Origin: Gastrolobium villosum
Lineage: Eukaryota > Streptophyta > Magnoliopsida > Fabales > Fabaceae
Direction of reading: 5' to 3'
Assembly (NCBI GenBank): GCA_032173675.1
Contig: JAVKPL010014701.1
Coordinates: 1-64,000 of the forward strand
Length of the DNA: 64,000 bases
In this document: in pieces, positions 11,868 through 23,993 of the stretch
How positions within the stretch are numbered: the stretch's first letter is position 1
Layout: the number at the start of each line of letters is the position of its first letter
Notes under the pieces: model-generated
Database searches by the model: none
Seen by the model: only the letters and a program-made list of their open reading frames with translations
Told to the model about the DNA's origin: nothing
Made by a program: the position numbers and the translations under genes

Positions 11868-14668
11868 TATAACACCTCGCATTTCTAAATTATATATTAA
11901 AATATTAAACATGGATTAAAGGGAAGGATTAGTGAAAATCCTGGAGATTAGGTCAAAATACAAAGGAAGGGTAAAACAGTAATTTGCCAACACGCAACCC
12001 TAGGAAGATAAAAATTGAGTAGAAGGTCTCAGATGATAAAAATAACCCTGGAAATAGATTCAGAATGAAAAATCGAGTGGATAGGCAAGTTTTATAAAAT
12101 TCAGTAAATAGTGTTTTATCGTGTAAAAATACCGCGGTACGATTGCACCGTAAAACGTGACGATTGAGTTTTGAGCTCTAGGTTTTGAATACAAGTTAGT
12201 TTAAAATCGCGTGAGGTGGCGAAGGGGCCCACCTCACTTAAAGCACTTTAGCCACTTGTCCAAGTGGACTATTCATCTTCATTTCTTCTTCTTCTCTCTC
12301 CTAGGGCCGAGCTTCTCCATGGAAATGGGGGGGGAGTTCTTCAAATTTTTAATCTCTTCTAACTTTCTCTATACACCACCAAATCAACCAAAGTTTGTGA
12401 GCAAATTTGATGGAAACCACCACTCGAACGCATTCCACCGATTAGTATCCCTTGATACCCTCTCTATTGAGAGAAAAGAGGCATATACAGCCACAAATTT
12501 ATTGGAGATTTTGTGATTTCGGGGTTGAGTTCTTGAGCCATTACTTGTGGGGTGCTAGAGGAGCCTTGTGACGTAATTGTGAGTAAGTTTATTCACCTTT
12601 TGATGGTTGATTGATGAGTTTGATTTTCATGATCCCTAAGCTATGTTTTGATGATTTGTGTTGTTAGAAAGCTCAAATGGAAAATGTTTGTAGATGAATA
12701 TGTCTTAGAATGATGTGTAGGAGCCATAAATGCAATAAAACTTATTGATGAAAAATGAGTTTTAACTTAGGAAATTTTTGGGTTGATTCCATGACTTTGT
12801 GTTTTGGAATTGTGTTAGGATTGTGTTGGTGAGTTGTTGTATGGTTGTATGATGATATAATAGGATTGTATGAGGTGTGGAATAGTTAAAGTTAATTGAG
12901 ATTCCCTTGGAGTACACCTATGTAGAATTCGGCCTTGTGAAGAAATTAAGGAATTGATGTCGTAAAAATTATTTGGATGATGTGTTGTGTATTGTATGGT
13001 GATTAGATGGATTGTGTGGTGGTTGGAAGGTTGGAAAGCCAATGAACCCTTCAAACCTGACAAGTGATCTCCCTGACGATCAGGCCGTAAACAAGGTAAC
13101 ATCATGTTGTCTTAAAGCATGAAAACTATTTGCATGCGTATTTCCGCGAGGAAAAAATTTTGTTTTTCCCTCTCACATGCATCGGCCTTCAAGGCCAGTT
13201 TTACTTTCAGTTCATGCATTTATTATGTGTGTTGGTACATAGGATGTACTATGTCTCTGGCCAGTAGACAGTTTACCTACGGACTTCCGCTGGATAGGTC
13301 TCCGAGAGGGAGTTCCAGTTTACCTAGGGTCGTGGTGTGTGATTCGGATAGGATCACACTAGGAAGTCTCGGGTGTATATGGATAGAGGATGCCTTGGTT
13401 TGATGTTCTGGGAACACGCCTTGGATGAGACCCAAAGGCTTATATGCCGAGCCGATAGGATGGACGTTGCGTGGTATTGGCATTGACCATTCCAGCTTCA
13501 TCGTATTTTGTATCCCTATGCTCCCTGTTTTCTCTAAATCCCTTGCTTTATCCCGTTTGCAAGATGTTATTTTATGTTATTTATATGCATTGAAGTGAGC
13601 CATTGGGCGGAGTATTCTCCAGAACCTCTGGGTTACTAAGATATATTCGTATATCTCACCCCGTCTTGGGGGCTTTATTTCAGGAGGTTGCAGTGGTGTA
13701 GGAGCGGCGGGCAAGAAGACCGTAGGATGATTAGCTTGACGATTATACACTTTGCATTTTGGTGGACATTGGGCCTAGGCTAGACTTAGGACATGAACAT
13801 TGCATATGTATTTAGGATGAGGTTCATTGTCATATTTGTTCATGTCGTTTTGCCTAAGTCTAGTTACATATGTCATTTTGAGATTTATCTATTATGTTGT
13901 ATTTAAAGATTATAAGTTGTAAAGTGTAATATCTCATTTCGAAGTTGTAAGTTGTACATGAATACTTGATGTAATATGGAAGCATGTAATATGATGAAAG
14001 GGTAATAGGCCTATTTTAGGATTATGATTATGTGTATGTTTAGAAAATGCATGCAAATGGACATTGGTGATTGAAATATGCTAAGTGTTAATAAAGTAAT
14101 CAATATGATATGAATTGTATAAGTTAATATAAACTGTGGTGGTTTGTAAGAGCCCCAAGGCATTGTTTGTTCTTGTGTGTGCCACCCAATGATTATTAGG
14201 TACATTTGAGGTCTTAGTCCACTTTTGCAAATTTCGGGATTATTGGAAAAACAAAGGAAACTCAGACGAATTTTCTGTAAATTGGCAGAATTTACGAAGA
14301 CTTTGGGAGAGCATATATCCCTCCACAGAGGTCCGATAGGGACATGCCATACGCATTTTTGAAGGTTGAGATGTCCTATATTCTGTGGTAAAATTTGGTA
14401 AAAATCTGGGTTGGGCGTCGGCCTGTAGGAGGCATAGACCGCGGACTATTCAGTGGGCTACTGCACATTGGGCAGTTATGGACCAAGTTTGGGAATTTAT
14501 TCCTGCTTCTTTTCTTGGTCAATTTAGGTGTATGATATATCAAATTGAAGTTTGAGGTGTCTAGTTTGTTGTATAAAAATTTGAGAGCAATTGGTTGAGT
14601 GGGTTTTCTGAAGTAATTGATGGAGTGAAGGATGTTAGGAGCTGTTTTGGGGTTGGCTGGCAGCTTTA
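11868..14668 (+). mobile_element. Inverted Tekay LTR I, truncated at its 3' side
   Basis: It begins TATAACACCTCGC, the reverse complement of the GAGGTGTTATA end of LTRs D and 1, and then follows the family in inverse order: hairpin at 13637, AAACGAAGCGGG-type motif near 14505, GGGGTTGGCTGG at 14650. It lacks the last 480 or so bases of the LTR and ends in the middle of a TTTACT junction with the reverse transcriptase of element A. Its orientation is opposite to element A, so it is not A's own 3' LTR in place. Short frames such as 12211-12516 and 13119-13403 fall in LTR sequence and are not treated as genes. Confidence 0.75.
13637..13658 (+). other. Conserved LTR hairpin, copy 3 (sense orientation)
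   Basis: TAAGATATA and TATATCTCA pair in 8 of 9 positions around a TTCG loop. CCCC and GGGG flank GTCTT just after it. Here the sense strand is the plus strand; TTTATTTCAGGAGG follows at about 13675. Confidence 0.7.
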
Positions 14669-15456
14669 CTCAGATACTCTGTATGCTCCTCCTCACTCTT
14701 AGAATAGATTAGAATATCATCAATGAACACAATTACAAATTGGTCCAAATACGGTTTAAAAATGCGATTTATATAGTCCATGAACACCGCAGGGGCATTA
14801 GTAAGCCCAAAAGGAATCACCTAATACTCATAGTGTCCGTATAACGAACAGAATTCCGTTTTAGGCACATCCTCAGGCTTAATCCAGATCTGGTGGTATC
14901 CGGACCGGAGATCGATCTTAGAAAATACACAGGCACCCCTCAACTGATCCAACAAATCATTAATACGCAGCAATGGGCACCTGTTCTTAACCGTAACTTT
15001 ATTCAATTGCCGGTAGTCAGTACACAACCTCATTCTTCCATTCTTCTTTTTCACAAATATAACTGGTGCTCCCCACGGAGACACACTCGATCTGATAAAA
15101 TCCTTCGCAGGAAGTTCTTCAATATGTTTCTTCAACTCAGCCAACTCCAGCAGCGACATCCAGTATGAAGCCAAAGAAATAGGCCCCAAACCAGGCAATA
15201 ATTCAATCGATAACTCAATCTCCCTCTCAGGTGGAAATACTGGTATCTTATCAGGGAATACATCCACAAACTCATTAACCACTGGAATACTAGAAATCTC
15301 AATCTCCTTACCACCCACCAAACCACCCAAGAAAATATAACCCTGATCCCCAGCTTTCAAGGCTTTAATAGCTTGGCACATAGACAGAAAAGGAGACGGA
15401 CCCACCGAGGGCCTCTCATGTGCTAGTATCATCCTCTTCCCGTAACAATCAATCAT
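14669..15456 (-). pseudogene. Element A reverse transcriptase, truncated
   Basis: The frame carries the Ty3/gypsy linker (FVDVFPDKIP), then SPWGAPVIFVKKK, RLCTDYRQLNK, FSKIDLRSGYHQI, and after an in-frame TAG at 14823-14821 continues IPFGLTNAPAVFMDYINRIF and VFIDDILIYS, the catalytic YxDD-type box (here FIDD). The stop follows GHYEY, where this family has a glutamine, so one C-to-T change explains it. Coding ends abruptly at TEYL, where the sequence joins inverted LTR I. Thumb region, RNase H, integrase and chromodomain are absent. The start given is not a real initiation site, since protease and reverse transcriptase are made as one polyprotein. Confidence 0.85.
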
Positions 15457-15720
15457 TGCGCAATTTTAAGACAGCCAACCCATACCCAAAATCAAATTAA
15501 CAGAGGCTAGGAGCAAGATAATCAAATCAATAGTGTAGCCCCTGCCTTCGTAGATGAACCCGACCTCTTTACAAATAAAGAGGAATCACTAACCTCTCCT
15601 GCAGCAATAGTAATACGCATAGGGGGATTCATTCGCGTAACCCCCAAGTTCATCCCTTTCACAACGTATTCCGCCACGAACGAATGTGTCGCTCTCGAAT
15701 CAAATAAAACAGACAAATCG
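15457..15720 (-). pseudogene. Element A aspartic protease, decayed
   Basis: VLFDSRATHSFVAEYV at about 15713-15660 is the retropepsin active-site region. The family motif is DSGATHSF; here the glycine of the catalytic triad is arginine, which should abolish activity. The frame is lost between the protease and the reverse transcriptase near 15520-15460. Confidence 0.75.
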
Positions 15721-16133
15721 ATATTTGAGATAAAAATTGTACCTTAAACAAGATTAGGTGCCTTCTCTGTTTGCTGCACATTTGTAGTATAAACCCGTCC
15801 AACGGTAGGAGCAGATGGCAAGGCCTGCAGATTCGCGGCCTGCCCCGTATTACTGTAACAATGCTTCGCAAAATGCCAAACCTTACCACATTTGAAACAA
15901 GAGTTCGGAGCCGCAGTGCAAGGCCCCTAATGATACCTCTTACACTTTTCACATCGAGGATTAGAATTTCGGTCATTAAACCCACTTCTCTGACCAACAA
16001 CCCTCTTGAATTGACCCGGAGGCAGCCTTACCTGCAACCCCCTACCTGTATTATTATTCTGATGGTAGCCGCCTCTGTTATTCTTACCGAAAGGACCAGA
16101 TGTCCTTGCAGACTAGACTTCGGATACCTGCCA
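15721..16133 (-). pseudogene. Element A gag C-terminus with zinc knuckle
   Basis: On the minus strand, CFKCGKVWHFAKHC (about 15903-15862) is a CX2CX4HX4C zinc knuckle that binds RNA, preceded by PRCEKCKRYH, a cysteine cluster typical of the Tekay gag tail. At least two stops and a frameshift interrupt it. The upstream part of gag continues beyond element B at 27347; TGCCA at 16129-16133 is one copy of the TSD made by B. Confidence 0.8.
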
Positions 16134-19100
16134 TGTAACATCCCGTCCAATTAGGAATCTATTTAAATTGCAATTAGGAATGTGGTAGAGTACTTGCCTT
16201 TGAATTATATAAATGTTTGCTTTAGGATGGAGTTAAATTAAATTAGGCAAATTATTTCAATTACAATGGTAGGCGAGTACCTATTTTAGGCATGTGAAAC
16301 TCTAGTTAAAAGTATAGGAATAATTTAATTGTGACATATAGAAAGCATAAAGCTACTTAGACTATATGGGAACTAATAATTTCGTGGGCCAGCTCATAAA
16401 ATAGTAGAACCCTTGGACTTGAATTGTTGGGTCCAATCACACCCATGACCGACGGCCCAAAGGCCTTAAGAGGGATTTAGGTTCAGCCCAAATCTTTTAT
16501 CTATCCTCACCTTATCTTAAGAATCTTACAAGGCAGCCCATGATTGGCAAAGGATCAACACATGGCAAAATTCAACCACTTGGTATTCCTTTGTTCCATG
16601 CGCTGATATGGGCAGAAAGCAATCTGAATGCTTGTGCCATTAGGCAATCTCAATCAGCCTTTTTTAACATGCATCCAATGGGAGAGGTGTGATCAGTTTG
16701 CATGTCATTCCATTGGGTAGAAATCCCTCACCTATTGACCTTCTTTTGTGCGCATGAAAGGGAGAGAGAGCCAAGTTATTTTTGGTCTTTGGTTAGCCTT
16801 TTTAATCATCATTCAAACCTGTATTCTTTTTCACTAAGCGCTTGAAGGTGTAGGACAATAAGTGGAAGATTTATCTTAGTGAATCAGAACAACACTTAGC
16901 CATTCCATCTCCCCCCCATCCCTGAGAAACCGTGAGCTGAGTAGAGTAAGAACATCAAGAAAAAATTTCATATCATCCTCTCCTTTCTTACTACAAACCG
17001 TGAACTCCACTAGAGGTAGGACACCAAGAAAAATCTCTGCACCTTTTTCCAGTCACCTCCTTCACAAACCGTGGACCTCTTTGAAGGACAACCAAATTTC
17101 TAAACAAATTCTTCTCTTCCTGCCTTGTTCGACCGTGTACTAGGATTCAGGGAGGTAAAGTATTTCCTTCATTTTTCCCTGTTCATTCGTGCTCTTCTTC
17201 GATTTTACAACGATTTCTTCTCTTGGTATGCAGCTGAAAACTCGAATGAGTGTGGGGCTACTTGTTCAAACTTGGTGATTGTTCTCTACCCGATTTAGTG
17301 AAGCCTTGGGGTGCATGCATTTAGGTGGAAATCTGAAATCAACTCTCTCCCAATCTCCCTGCTCGACGTTAGAGGTACACTAGGAGAGCTTGGTTGTCAT
17401 CTCTTTTCTTTACATTTTGTCTTGTTGAGAACCTCATGGTCATTTGATACATGCAACCCATAATCAAGTTTGAGACTAAGAAAAATAGTTCCTTAACTTT
17501 CGTTGGATGGTTCCTTTGGACTAGAAAAAAATTGTTAAAATTTGTATGTGCTAAGAATTTTATAGACAGCATGTTGAAGCCCTTTTATTGTCCCCTTTGT
17601 CATGTAGAAATGTTATTTAGATGAACAATTTAGGCACCTAATAATGGGCTTTAAACCGATTCTGTATGTTGGACTTTTTTCGCTGTTACTCATTAGTAGA
17701 TTAATAGGACAGCATGGTATATGTTTCCCTTTAGCGCACCAGTGGCTTAGAGAAGTGGAAAATATATGATGAAAAATCATGACACCCTTTTGTATGAAAG
17801 CCGAATTGGGGACTGAGAAACCGAATCTGTATAGGGTTGAAACCTTGGAACTTTTCACTGTACATGTTCTTAAGAAAAATTAGATAGGAGGTCAGATAAT
17901 AAATTCATTTTGAAGACCATGGAAACCTATTGTGAACCTGTGGAAATTCTATTTGCTAGCAAATGATGGAATGCATTAAGGGCAGAAAAATAGTTGGAAC
18001 TAGAGGCATAATAATTCGACTAAGGCATAAGAGTTAGAAGCCTAGAAATTATTTGTGACTTATAGGAAAAATTGTATAAAATTCTGATTTGGTGCATTGG
18101 TATATTAGGTGCGCGAGACCCCTAGGATCGTGGACTGTTTTGGGGCTGTTTGATTAGCATTTGTGGCACGCGAGGTAAGTGTTCGATGGTTAAACCTTTT
18201 GTGACTGTTGACTTAGGTCAGAGATTTTTGATTTGTTGCTCCCATGGACTTGTGTCCCAACCAGAATTCTGTTTTATAAAGAAATGAAATCTGTTTTGAA
18301 ATGTAACTGTTGGGTATTCGGTTGTGTCAAGGACACAATATGCTTTGAAATGTTGGTGTTATAGTCATGTGAACTATGACCTATGATGATGATGAGCATG
18401 AACATCATAACCTTGCATTTTATCATGTGCGTGTGAAGCAAAGCATAGCATCCCATGCATCCATATACATACAGTTTTGAAAAATGGAAGAATTGATGAA
18501 AAGAAGCATATGTTTGAGCACGCATCATATAGGCATCCCTCATGTACCAGGGTATGGGACACTTGGCTTCAGTCCGCATAGGCCTCAATTGGAATTCCCA
18601 CATGTTGGAGCTAAGATTGGAATATCCATTGAGTTAGTATGCGCACACTAGTGATATGAGCATACAATATGATGGCGTTATATACGCAACATGTGAATTT
18701 TGACATCCTACAAAAATGATTGGTGATGTGACAATGTTGGAAATTCTGCATCTAAGTTAATACTGTTGCATTATTAGATTTTCTGCCACACTACTAGGAT
18801 TTTTCTCACCCCTTTGGGGCTCAATTTTTATAAAATTGCAGGAGGACGAAGAAGCATATAATGACTTAGTGAGTTCTGAACGTTTTTAATGCGGTTTTAT
18901 AATGCGGTTTTATAAACTGATATAGCGAGCACTTTATGAGTTCTGTTTCTGGGGCTCCAGACCTCTGATTCGCTTATAATTTATATGCACACGAAGCCCC
19001 AGATGTCTAGTTTCCTTTTGTCAAAGAAATTTTTTTTAAGTTGTTGAATTCGAATTTATACGATTTTTACAAGGCAACAAGGTTTTCAGGAGAATTACTA

Positions 19101-19278
19101 TTTCAGCAAGCCATGTATTTTGTAAATTTTCACTCTGATTTTCGTAAGCAACCAAATTTCAAATTAAGACTTTAATTAGTAACTTAAAATGCAGTTTCAG
19201 TATTTAAAACAATGACGTTACGACTCTAATCCGCTTAGCAGACATCTCGCTTGGATGCATACAGGGGAGGGTGTCACA
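16134..19278 (+). mobile_element. Element B 5' LTR
   Basis: This 3.1-kb LTR starts TGTAACATCCCG and ends GGGTGTCACA. Compared with the 3' LTR it lacks about 200 bases near 18860 (present at 26730-26960). CCCC-TTT-GGGG at 18809-18819, followed by AAAATTGCAGGAGG, is the counterpart of the hairpin box in the A family. The repeated motif ACAAACCGTG between 16990 and 17080 has no known meaning to me. Confidence 0.93.
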
Positions 19279-19283
19279 CTAAA

Positions 19284-19295
19284 TGGTATCGAAGC
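19284..19295 (+). other. Element B primer binding site (initiator tRNA-Met)
   Basis: TGGTATCGAAGC lies five bases after the 5' LTR. It matches the initiator-tRNA-Met site TGGTATCAGAGC apart from the transposed-looking GA/AG pair. This tRNA primes minus-strand synthesis in most chromoviruses. Confidence 0.85.
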
Positions 19296-19586
19296 AGTTT
19301 TGGTTCATGGTGTCTGTATGATTGTCGAACTATTTGTTGCTTGCTGAATTGTCTGCTGTTTGTAATTGATTGTTAAATTAATTGCTGGTTGCTGTGTGAT
19401 GAAATGTTTAGTTGTTTGAGAGATAGAAAATGTTATAACTAGACTGTTAGAATTATACCGTGATAGGGACAAATGCGTTGTTAAATTATCTGATTAGAAC
19501 TCGGGTACCTACTTGGAATTGCTGTCATGTATATCTTGCAGTGAGTCTGATCAGCTCATTTCGTGGTGTTGTGAGTGCAGAAATAT

Positions 19587-20601
19587 GACAGGTACGCGGG
19601 GTTCTACTCAGGGAAGACCTAGTAATGTAGCTGATGATCTTATAACTACTGTTGGGGGGTTGGCCACTTTTGTCCAAAACATGAGACAAGAGTGGAGAGA
19701 ATATAGGTATCAGAATCCGAACCAAACCCAGATGTAGGACAATGCGGAAGAAATTGCTAGGCGGAGGTCGAAAGACTTCCGAAACTTTCAGCCACCTATA
19801 TTTGAAGGTGGGGATAATCCTGAGACTGTAGTAAGATGGTTGCAGATGATCGAATACATATTTGAACGTATGGGATGTCCTGAAGCTCATAAGGTTGACT
19901 ATGCCTCATACCAGCTGATTGGTGAAGATTTGACTTGGTGGACCAGTGCGAGCGCTTTGCTTCGAGCTCAACATGTTGATCTGACTTGGGCGGTGTTCAG
20001 ACGGGTTTTTCTTGACAAGTATTTCCCTAAGGCCATGCGAAGGATGAAACATACAGAACTTCTATCCCTGTGACAGGCGAATATGACTGAGCTGATGGAA
20101 TATGCAAACTTTGACTGAAATATTTATGATGAAGAATGGCAAGTGGAAAAGTTTGAAAGTGAATTGCACCCTGAGATCCGCAAGCTCATCCTGACTACAG
20201 CAAATCGTACTATGCCTGAGTTAATTAATCAGAGTAGGCAGGCGGAAGACATTACTAATGAAGCCAAGAGTTTCTCCGAACAGCCAGAGCAAGCACAGGA
20301 AGGAAGCAAAATTGGCCGGTTCTTCAGAAAAGTCACTGGTATAAATAGAGGTAAGGGTCCCCAGTTGCAGCCTCGGACTGGGAATTTCAAGAAGAATGTT
20401 GCCCCTCGACAGTCTTTAGCTGGACGACCAGGTCCTACTACTTGTGCTACATGTGGGAAGAACCATGCTGGTATTTGTCGATGCTGGAGCAATCTGTCCT
20501 ACAGGTGTGGACTATCGGGGCATTTCGCTATTGATTGCCCACGAAATGCTAATCAGCCACCTACCTACCCAAGCTCGAGTGTTCACTCCGGATGCAAATG
20601 A
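19587..20601 (+). pseudogene. Element B gag
   Basis: It starts MTGTRGSTQGRP. The retrotransposon gag core follows (FQPPIFEGGDNPE, WLQMIEYIFERMGC, LTWWTS, FRRVFLDKYFP). The tail has CATCGKNHAGIC and a second knuckle SYRCGLSGHFAIDC, in which the first cysteine is serine if that frame is followed. In-frame stops occur at about 19735, 20071 and 20116. Gag forms the particle and packages RNA; this copy cannot make it. Confidence 0.9.
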
Positions 20602-20970
20602 AGCTCAAAAGTACCCAAATCTGATCCGAGGTAATGTAATATTGAATGGCTATCTTCTTTTTGTTATTTTTGATTCTGGAGCATCTGGTTCTTTTATTGC
20701 GAGGCACACTGCAATGAGACTAGGTCTCACCCTGACTCCGTTACCTTATGAGTTACAAATCAGTACTCCTACTAGAGGATCTTGTGCCAGAAATCTGCAG
20801 GGGTTGTATTCTGCAATTTGAAGGGAATACTTATACTGTGAATTTAGTGGTTCTTCTGGTATTCAGTCTTGAGGTGATTATCGGTATGGACTGGTTGGCA
20901 GAGAACGATATAACTTTGGATTGTCAAGCAGGAAAGGTCGTTGTTCCTTCGAAAGAAGGTAACTTTCAGT
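20602..20970 (+). pseudogene. Element B aspartic protease
   Basis: VIFDSGASGSFIARH at about 20665 contains the intact DSG catalytic triad, and the flap and C-terminal region follow with VIIGMDWLAEND. A frameshift near 20760-20820 separates the two halves. The enzyme cleaves the gag-pol polyprotein. Confidence 0.85.
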
Positions 20971-20999
20971 CTTTTGCTACTATTTCTTTGTTACAAATT

Positions 21000-22436
21000 A
21001 GGAAAGAGCTCCTTCGGAGAGCTGAAGGGTATCTGTTTCTTATTGAGTCTGAGAGTACGGTTGATACTCAAATTCAAAATATCCCTGTTGTTAATGAATT
21101 CGAGGTGTTTCCCGATGAAATTCCTCGATTACCTCCTCATCAGGAAATAGAATTTCCCATTGAACTTCTTCTTGAAGTTGGACCTATTTCCATTACTCCG
21201 TACCGTATGGCACCTTTGGAACTTCGGGAACTGAAGAAACAAATAGAAGATCTTTTGTCGAAATAATTCATCCGACCCAGTACTTCTCCGTGGGGTGCTC
21301 CAGCCATTCTGATTAAGAAGAAGGATGGTAGTCTGCGTTTGTGTGTGGATTACCATCAACTGAACAAGGTGATAGTGAAGAATAAATATCCGCTCCCTAG
21401 GATTGATGATTTGATGGACCAGTTGAGAGGTGCCAGAGTATTTTCCAAAATAGACTTGCGATCGGGATACCAACAAATCCGGGTCAAACCGGAGGACATT
21501 CCGAAAACAGCTTTTAGGACTCGATATGGTCACTATGAATATCAGGTAATTCCGTTCGGACTTACTAACGCTCAGGCGGTATTCATGGACTATATGAACC
21601 GTATCTTCCGTCCATTCTTAGATCAATTTGTTATTGTATTTATCGATGACATTCTGATTTATTCTACCAAAGAAGAACTGCATGCGGAATATTTGAGGAT
21701 AGTTTTACAAATCCTTAAGGAGAAATAATTGTATGCCAAGTGGTCGAAGTGTGAGTTCTGGTTAAGTGAAGTCCAGTTATTGGGCCACATAATTTCAGCA
21801 GAAGGGATTACTGTGGATCCCAGCAAGGTTGAAGTAGTAATGAATTGGGAACGACCTAAGACCGTCACGAAAGTGCGGAGTTTCTTGGGACTTGCAGGCT
21901 ATTATCTTAGATTTATTCAGGATTTCTCTTAGTTAGTACAGCCTCTTACTCGTCTCACTCGGAAGGATATGCCTTTTGAGTGGACTGGCGCTTGTGAAGA
22001 ATGCTTCTTGGAGCTAAAAGGTAGATTGACAAGTGCTCTGGTGCTTATTATTCCGAACCCAACTAGAAAGTTTGAAGTGTACTATGATGCGTCTCTGAAG
22101 GGACTTGGATGTGTATTGATGCAAGATCGTATGGTCGTAGCTTATGCCTCACGAAAATCAAAGCCTCACGAGGAGAATTATCCCACTCATGACCTGGAGT
22201 TAGCAGCCATAGTGTTCGCACTAAAAATCTGGAGACATTATCTATATGGCTCATAGTTTGATGTTTTCAGCGATCACAAGAGTCTGAAGTACTTGTTTGA
22301 TCAGAAGGAGCTAAACATGAGGCAACGAAGGTGGATGGATTTCTTGAAAGATTATGAGTTTGAACTGAAGTACCACCTAGGCAAGGCAAATATGATAGCT
22401 GACGCTTTGAGTCAGAAGACTCCACACTGCAACTCT
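21000..22436 (+). pseudogene. Element B reverse transcriptase and RNase H
   Basis: Reverse transcriptase motifs in order: STSPWGAPAILIKKKDG, RLCVDYHQLNKV, FSKIDLRSGYQQIRV, IPFGLTNAQAVFMDYMNRIF, VFIDDILIYS, then the thumb LLGHIISAEGI and RSFLGLAGYYLRF. RNase H follows with FEVYYDASLKGLGCVLMQ, VAYASRK, THDLELAAIVFALKIWRHYL and SDHKSLKYLF. Stops at about 21264, 21726, 21930 and 22254 break the frame but leave it in register. It copies the element RNA into DNA; this copy is dead. Confidence 0.93.
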
Positions 22437-22437
22437 G

Positions 22438-23949
22438 ATGATGGAAGAATTTAAATTACTTGAAGCTTTTAGAGATATGAACTTGTCTGTTGTCAGCAGG
22501 AGGAGTGGCATAAGGTTGGGCAGTATCAAAATAGAGAATGAGTTACTCCGAAGAATCAAGAGGGCTCAAAGAGATGAGGAAATAGTCCATAAATTGGTTG
22601 GTTTCCAAGATGTAGTTTGGGATGAGAATGAAATGTTGAGATTCCAAGGTCGGATAGTAGTACCGGTGACGAATTGAAGCAAGAAGTTTTGGAGGAGGCC
22701 CATAAGGGTAATTATACCGTTCATCCCGGATCCACTAAAATGTATCATGACTTGAAGACTTCGTTTTGGTGGCCGGGAATGAAACGTGATATTGCGGAGT
22801 ATGTAGCTCTGTGCCTAACATGTCAGAAGGTGAAGTACGAACATCAAAAAACTTCGGGACTTCTCCAACCTCTGGAGATTCCCGAATGGAAATGGTACAG
22901 TATTGCCATGGACTTTGTAGTCGGACTTCCTCATACATGATAGAAGGATTTGATGCCATCTGGGTAATTGTTGATCGATTGACAAAATCAGCTCATTTCC
23001 TAAGTGTCCGAACAATGTATAATACAGAAAAGCTTGCCCGTATTTATCTTCGGGAGATTATGAAGCTGCATGGAGTTCCCACCAGCATTGTGAGTGACCG
23101 TGATCCCAAGTTCACCTCTAAGTTTTGGGAATCTTTTCAGCGAGCTCTCAGAACCCATTTGAGGTTGAGCACTGCCTATCATCCGGAAACTGATGGTCAG
23201 ACTTAACGCACTATTCAGGTTCTGGAGGATATGTTGCGAGCCTGTATTTTAGACCAAGGGGGCAGTTGGGACAAGTACCTTCCTTTGGTGGAATTTGCGT
23301 ACAATAACAGTTATCATTCCAGCATCAGAATGGCACCGTATGAAGCATTGTACGGAAGGAAATGTAGATCCCCGTTATGTTGGGTAGAAGTTGGTGAGTG
23401 GAGTATTTTGGGGCCCGACATGATTCAAGAAACTTCAGAGCAGGTACAGAGGATCAAAGAAAATATGCAGAGGGCCCAGGCGAGACAGAAAAGTTACTAT
23501 GACAATCGTCATAAGCCCTTATCTTTTGAAGTGGGAAACCACGTGTTTTTGAGAATCACCCCACATCTGGACTCGGTAGGAGAATGAGAGTGAAGAAGTT
23601 GAGTCCGCGGTACTTGGGACCATACCTTATCTTGGACAGGATTGGAGAATCAGCTTATCGGTTGGCGTTACCGCCTAATTTCTTGAGAATTCATGACGTA
23701 TTTCATGGGTCACAGTTGAGAAGATATCTCTCTGATCCATCCCATGTATTACAGCCAGATGGAGTGGAGTTAGGGGAAAACCTGACGTATCTGGTTCAGC
23801 CATTCCAAATTCTCGAGAGGTCAATTAAACGACTCCGTTCCAAGGAGATACCACTGGTGAAAGTGTTGTGGAATAATAAATCGGCATATGAAGCCACTTG
23901 GGAGTGTGAAGACGACATTCAGAATCGGTATCCAGAACTTTTTAATTAA
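22438..23949 (+). pseudogene. Element B integrase with chromodomain
   Basis: The zinc-binding part has HKGNYTVHPG and CLTCQK (HHCC). The catalytic core has WYSIAMDFVVGLP (first Asp) and SIVSDRDPKFTSKFW (second Asp). The catalytic Glu after YHPETDGQT is replaced by a stop at 23204-23206, and a frameshift lies near 22940. The C-terminal GPF/Y-like region RYLGPYLIL is followed by a chromodomain, ERSIKRLRSKEIPLVKVLW to EATWECEDD, ending YPELFN. Chromodomains steer integration to heterochromatin, which fits the repeat-dense surroundings. Confidence 0.93.
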
Positions 23950-23979
23950 GTAAGTCTAATTTTGCGGACAAAATTCTGT

Positions 23980-23993
23980 TTTGGTGGGGAGAG
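23980..23993 (+). other. Element B polypurine tract
   Basis: The run GGTGGGGAGAG ends directly at the 3' LTR. Such a tract primes plus-strand synthesis. Confidence 0.8.
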
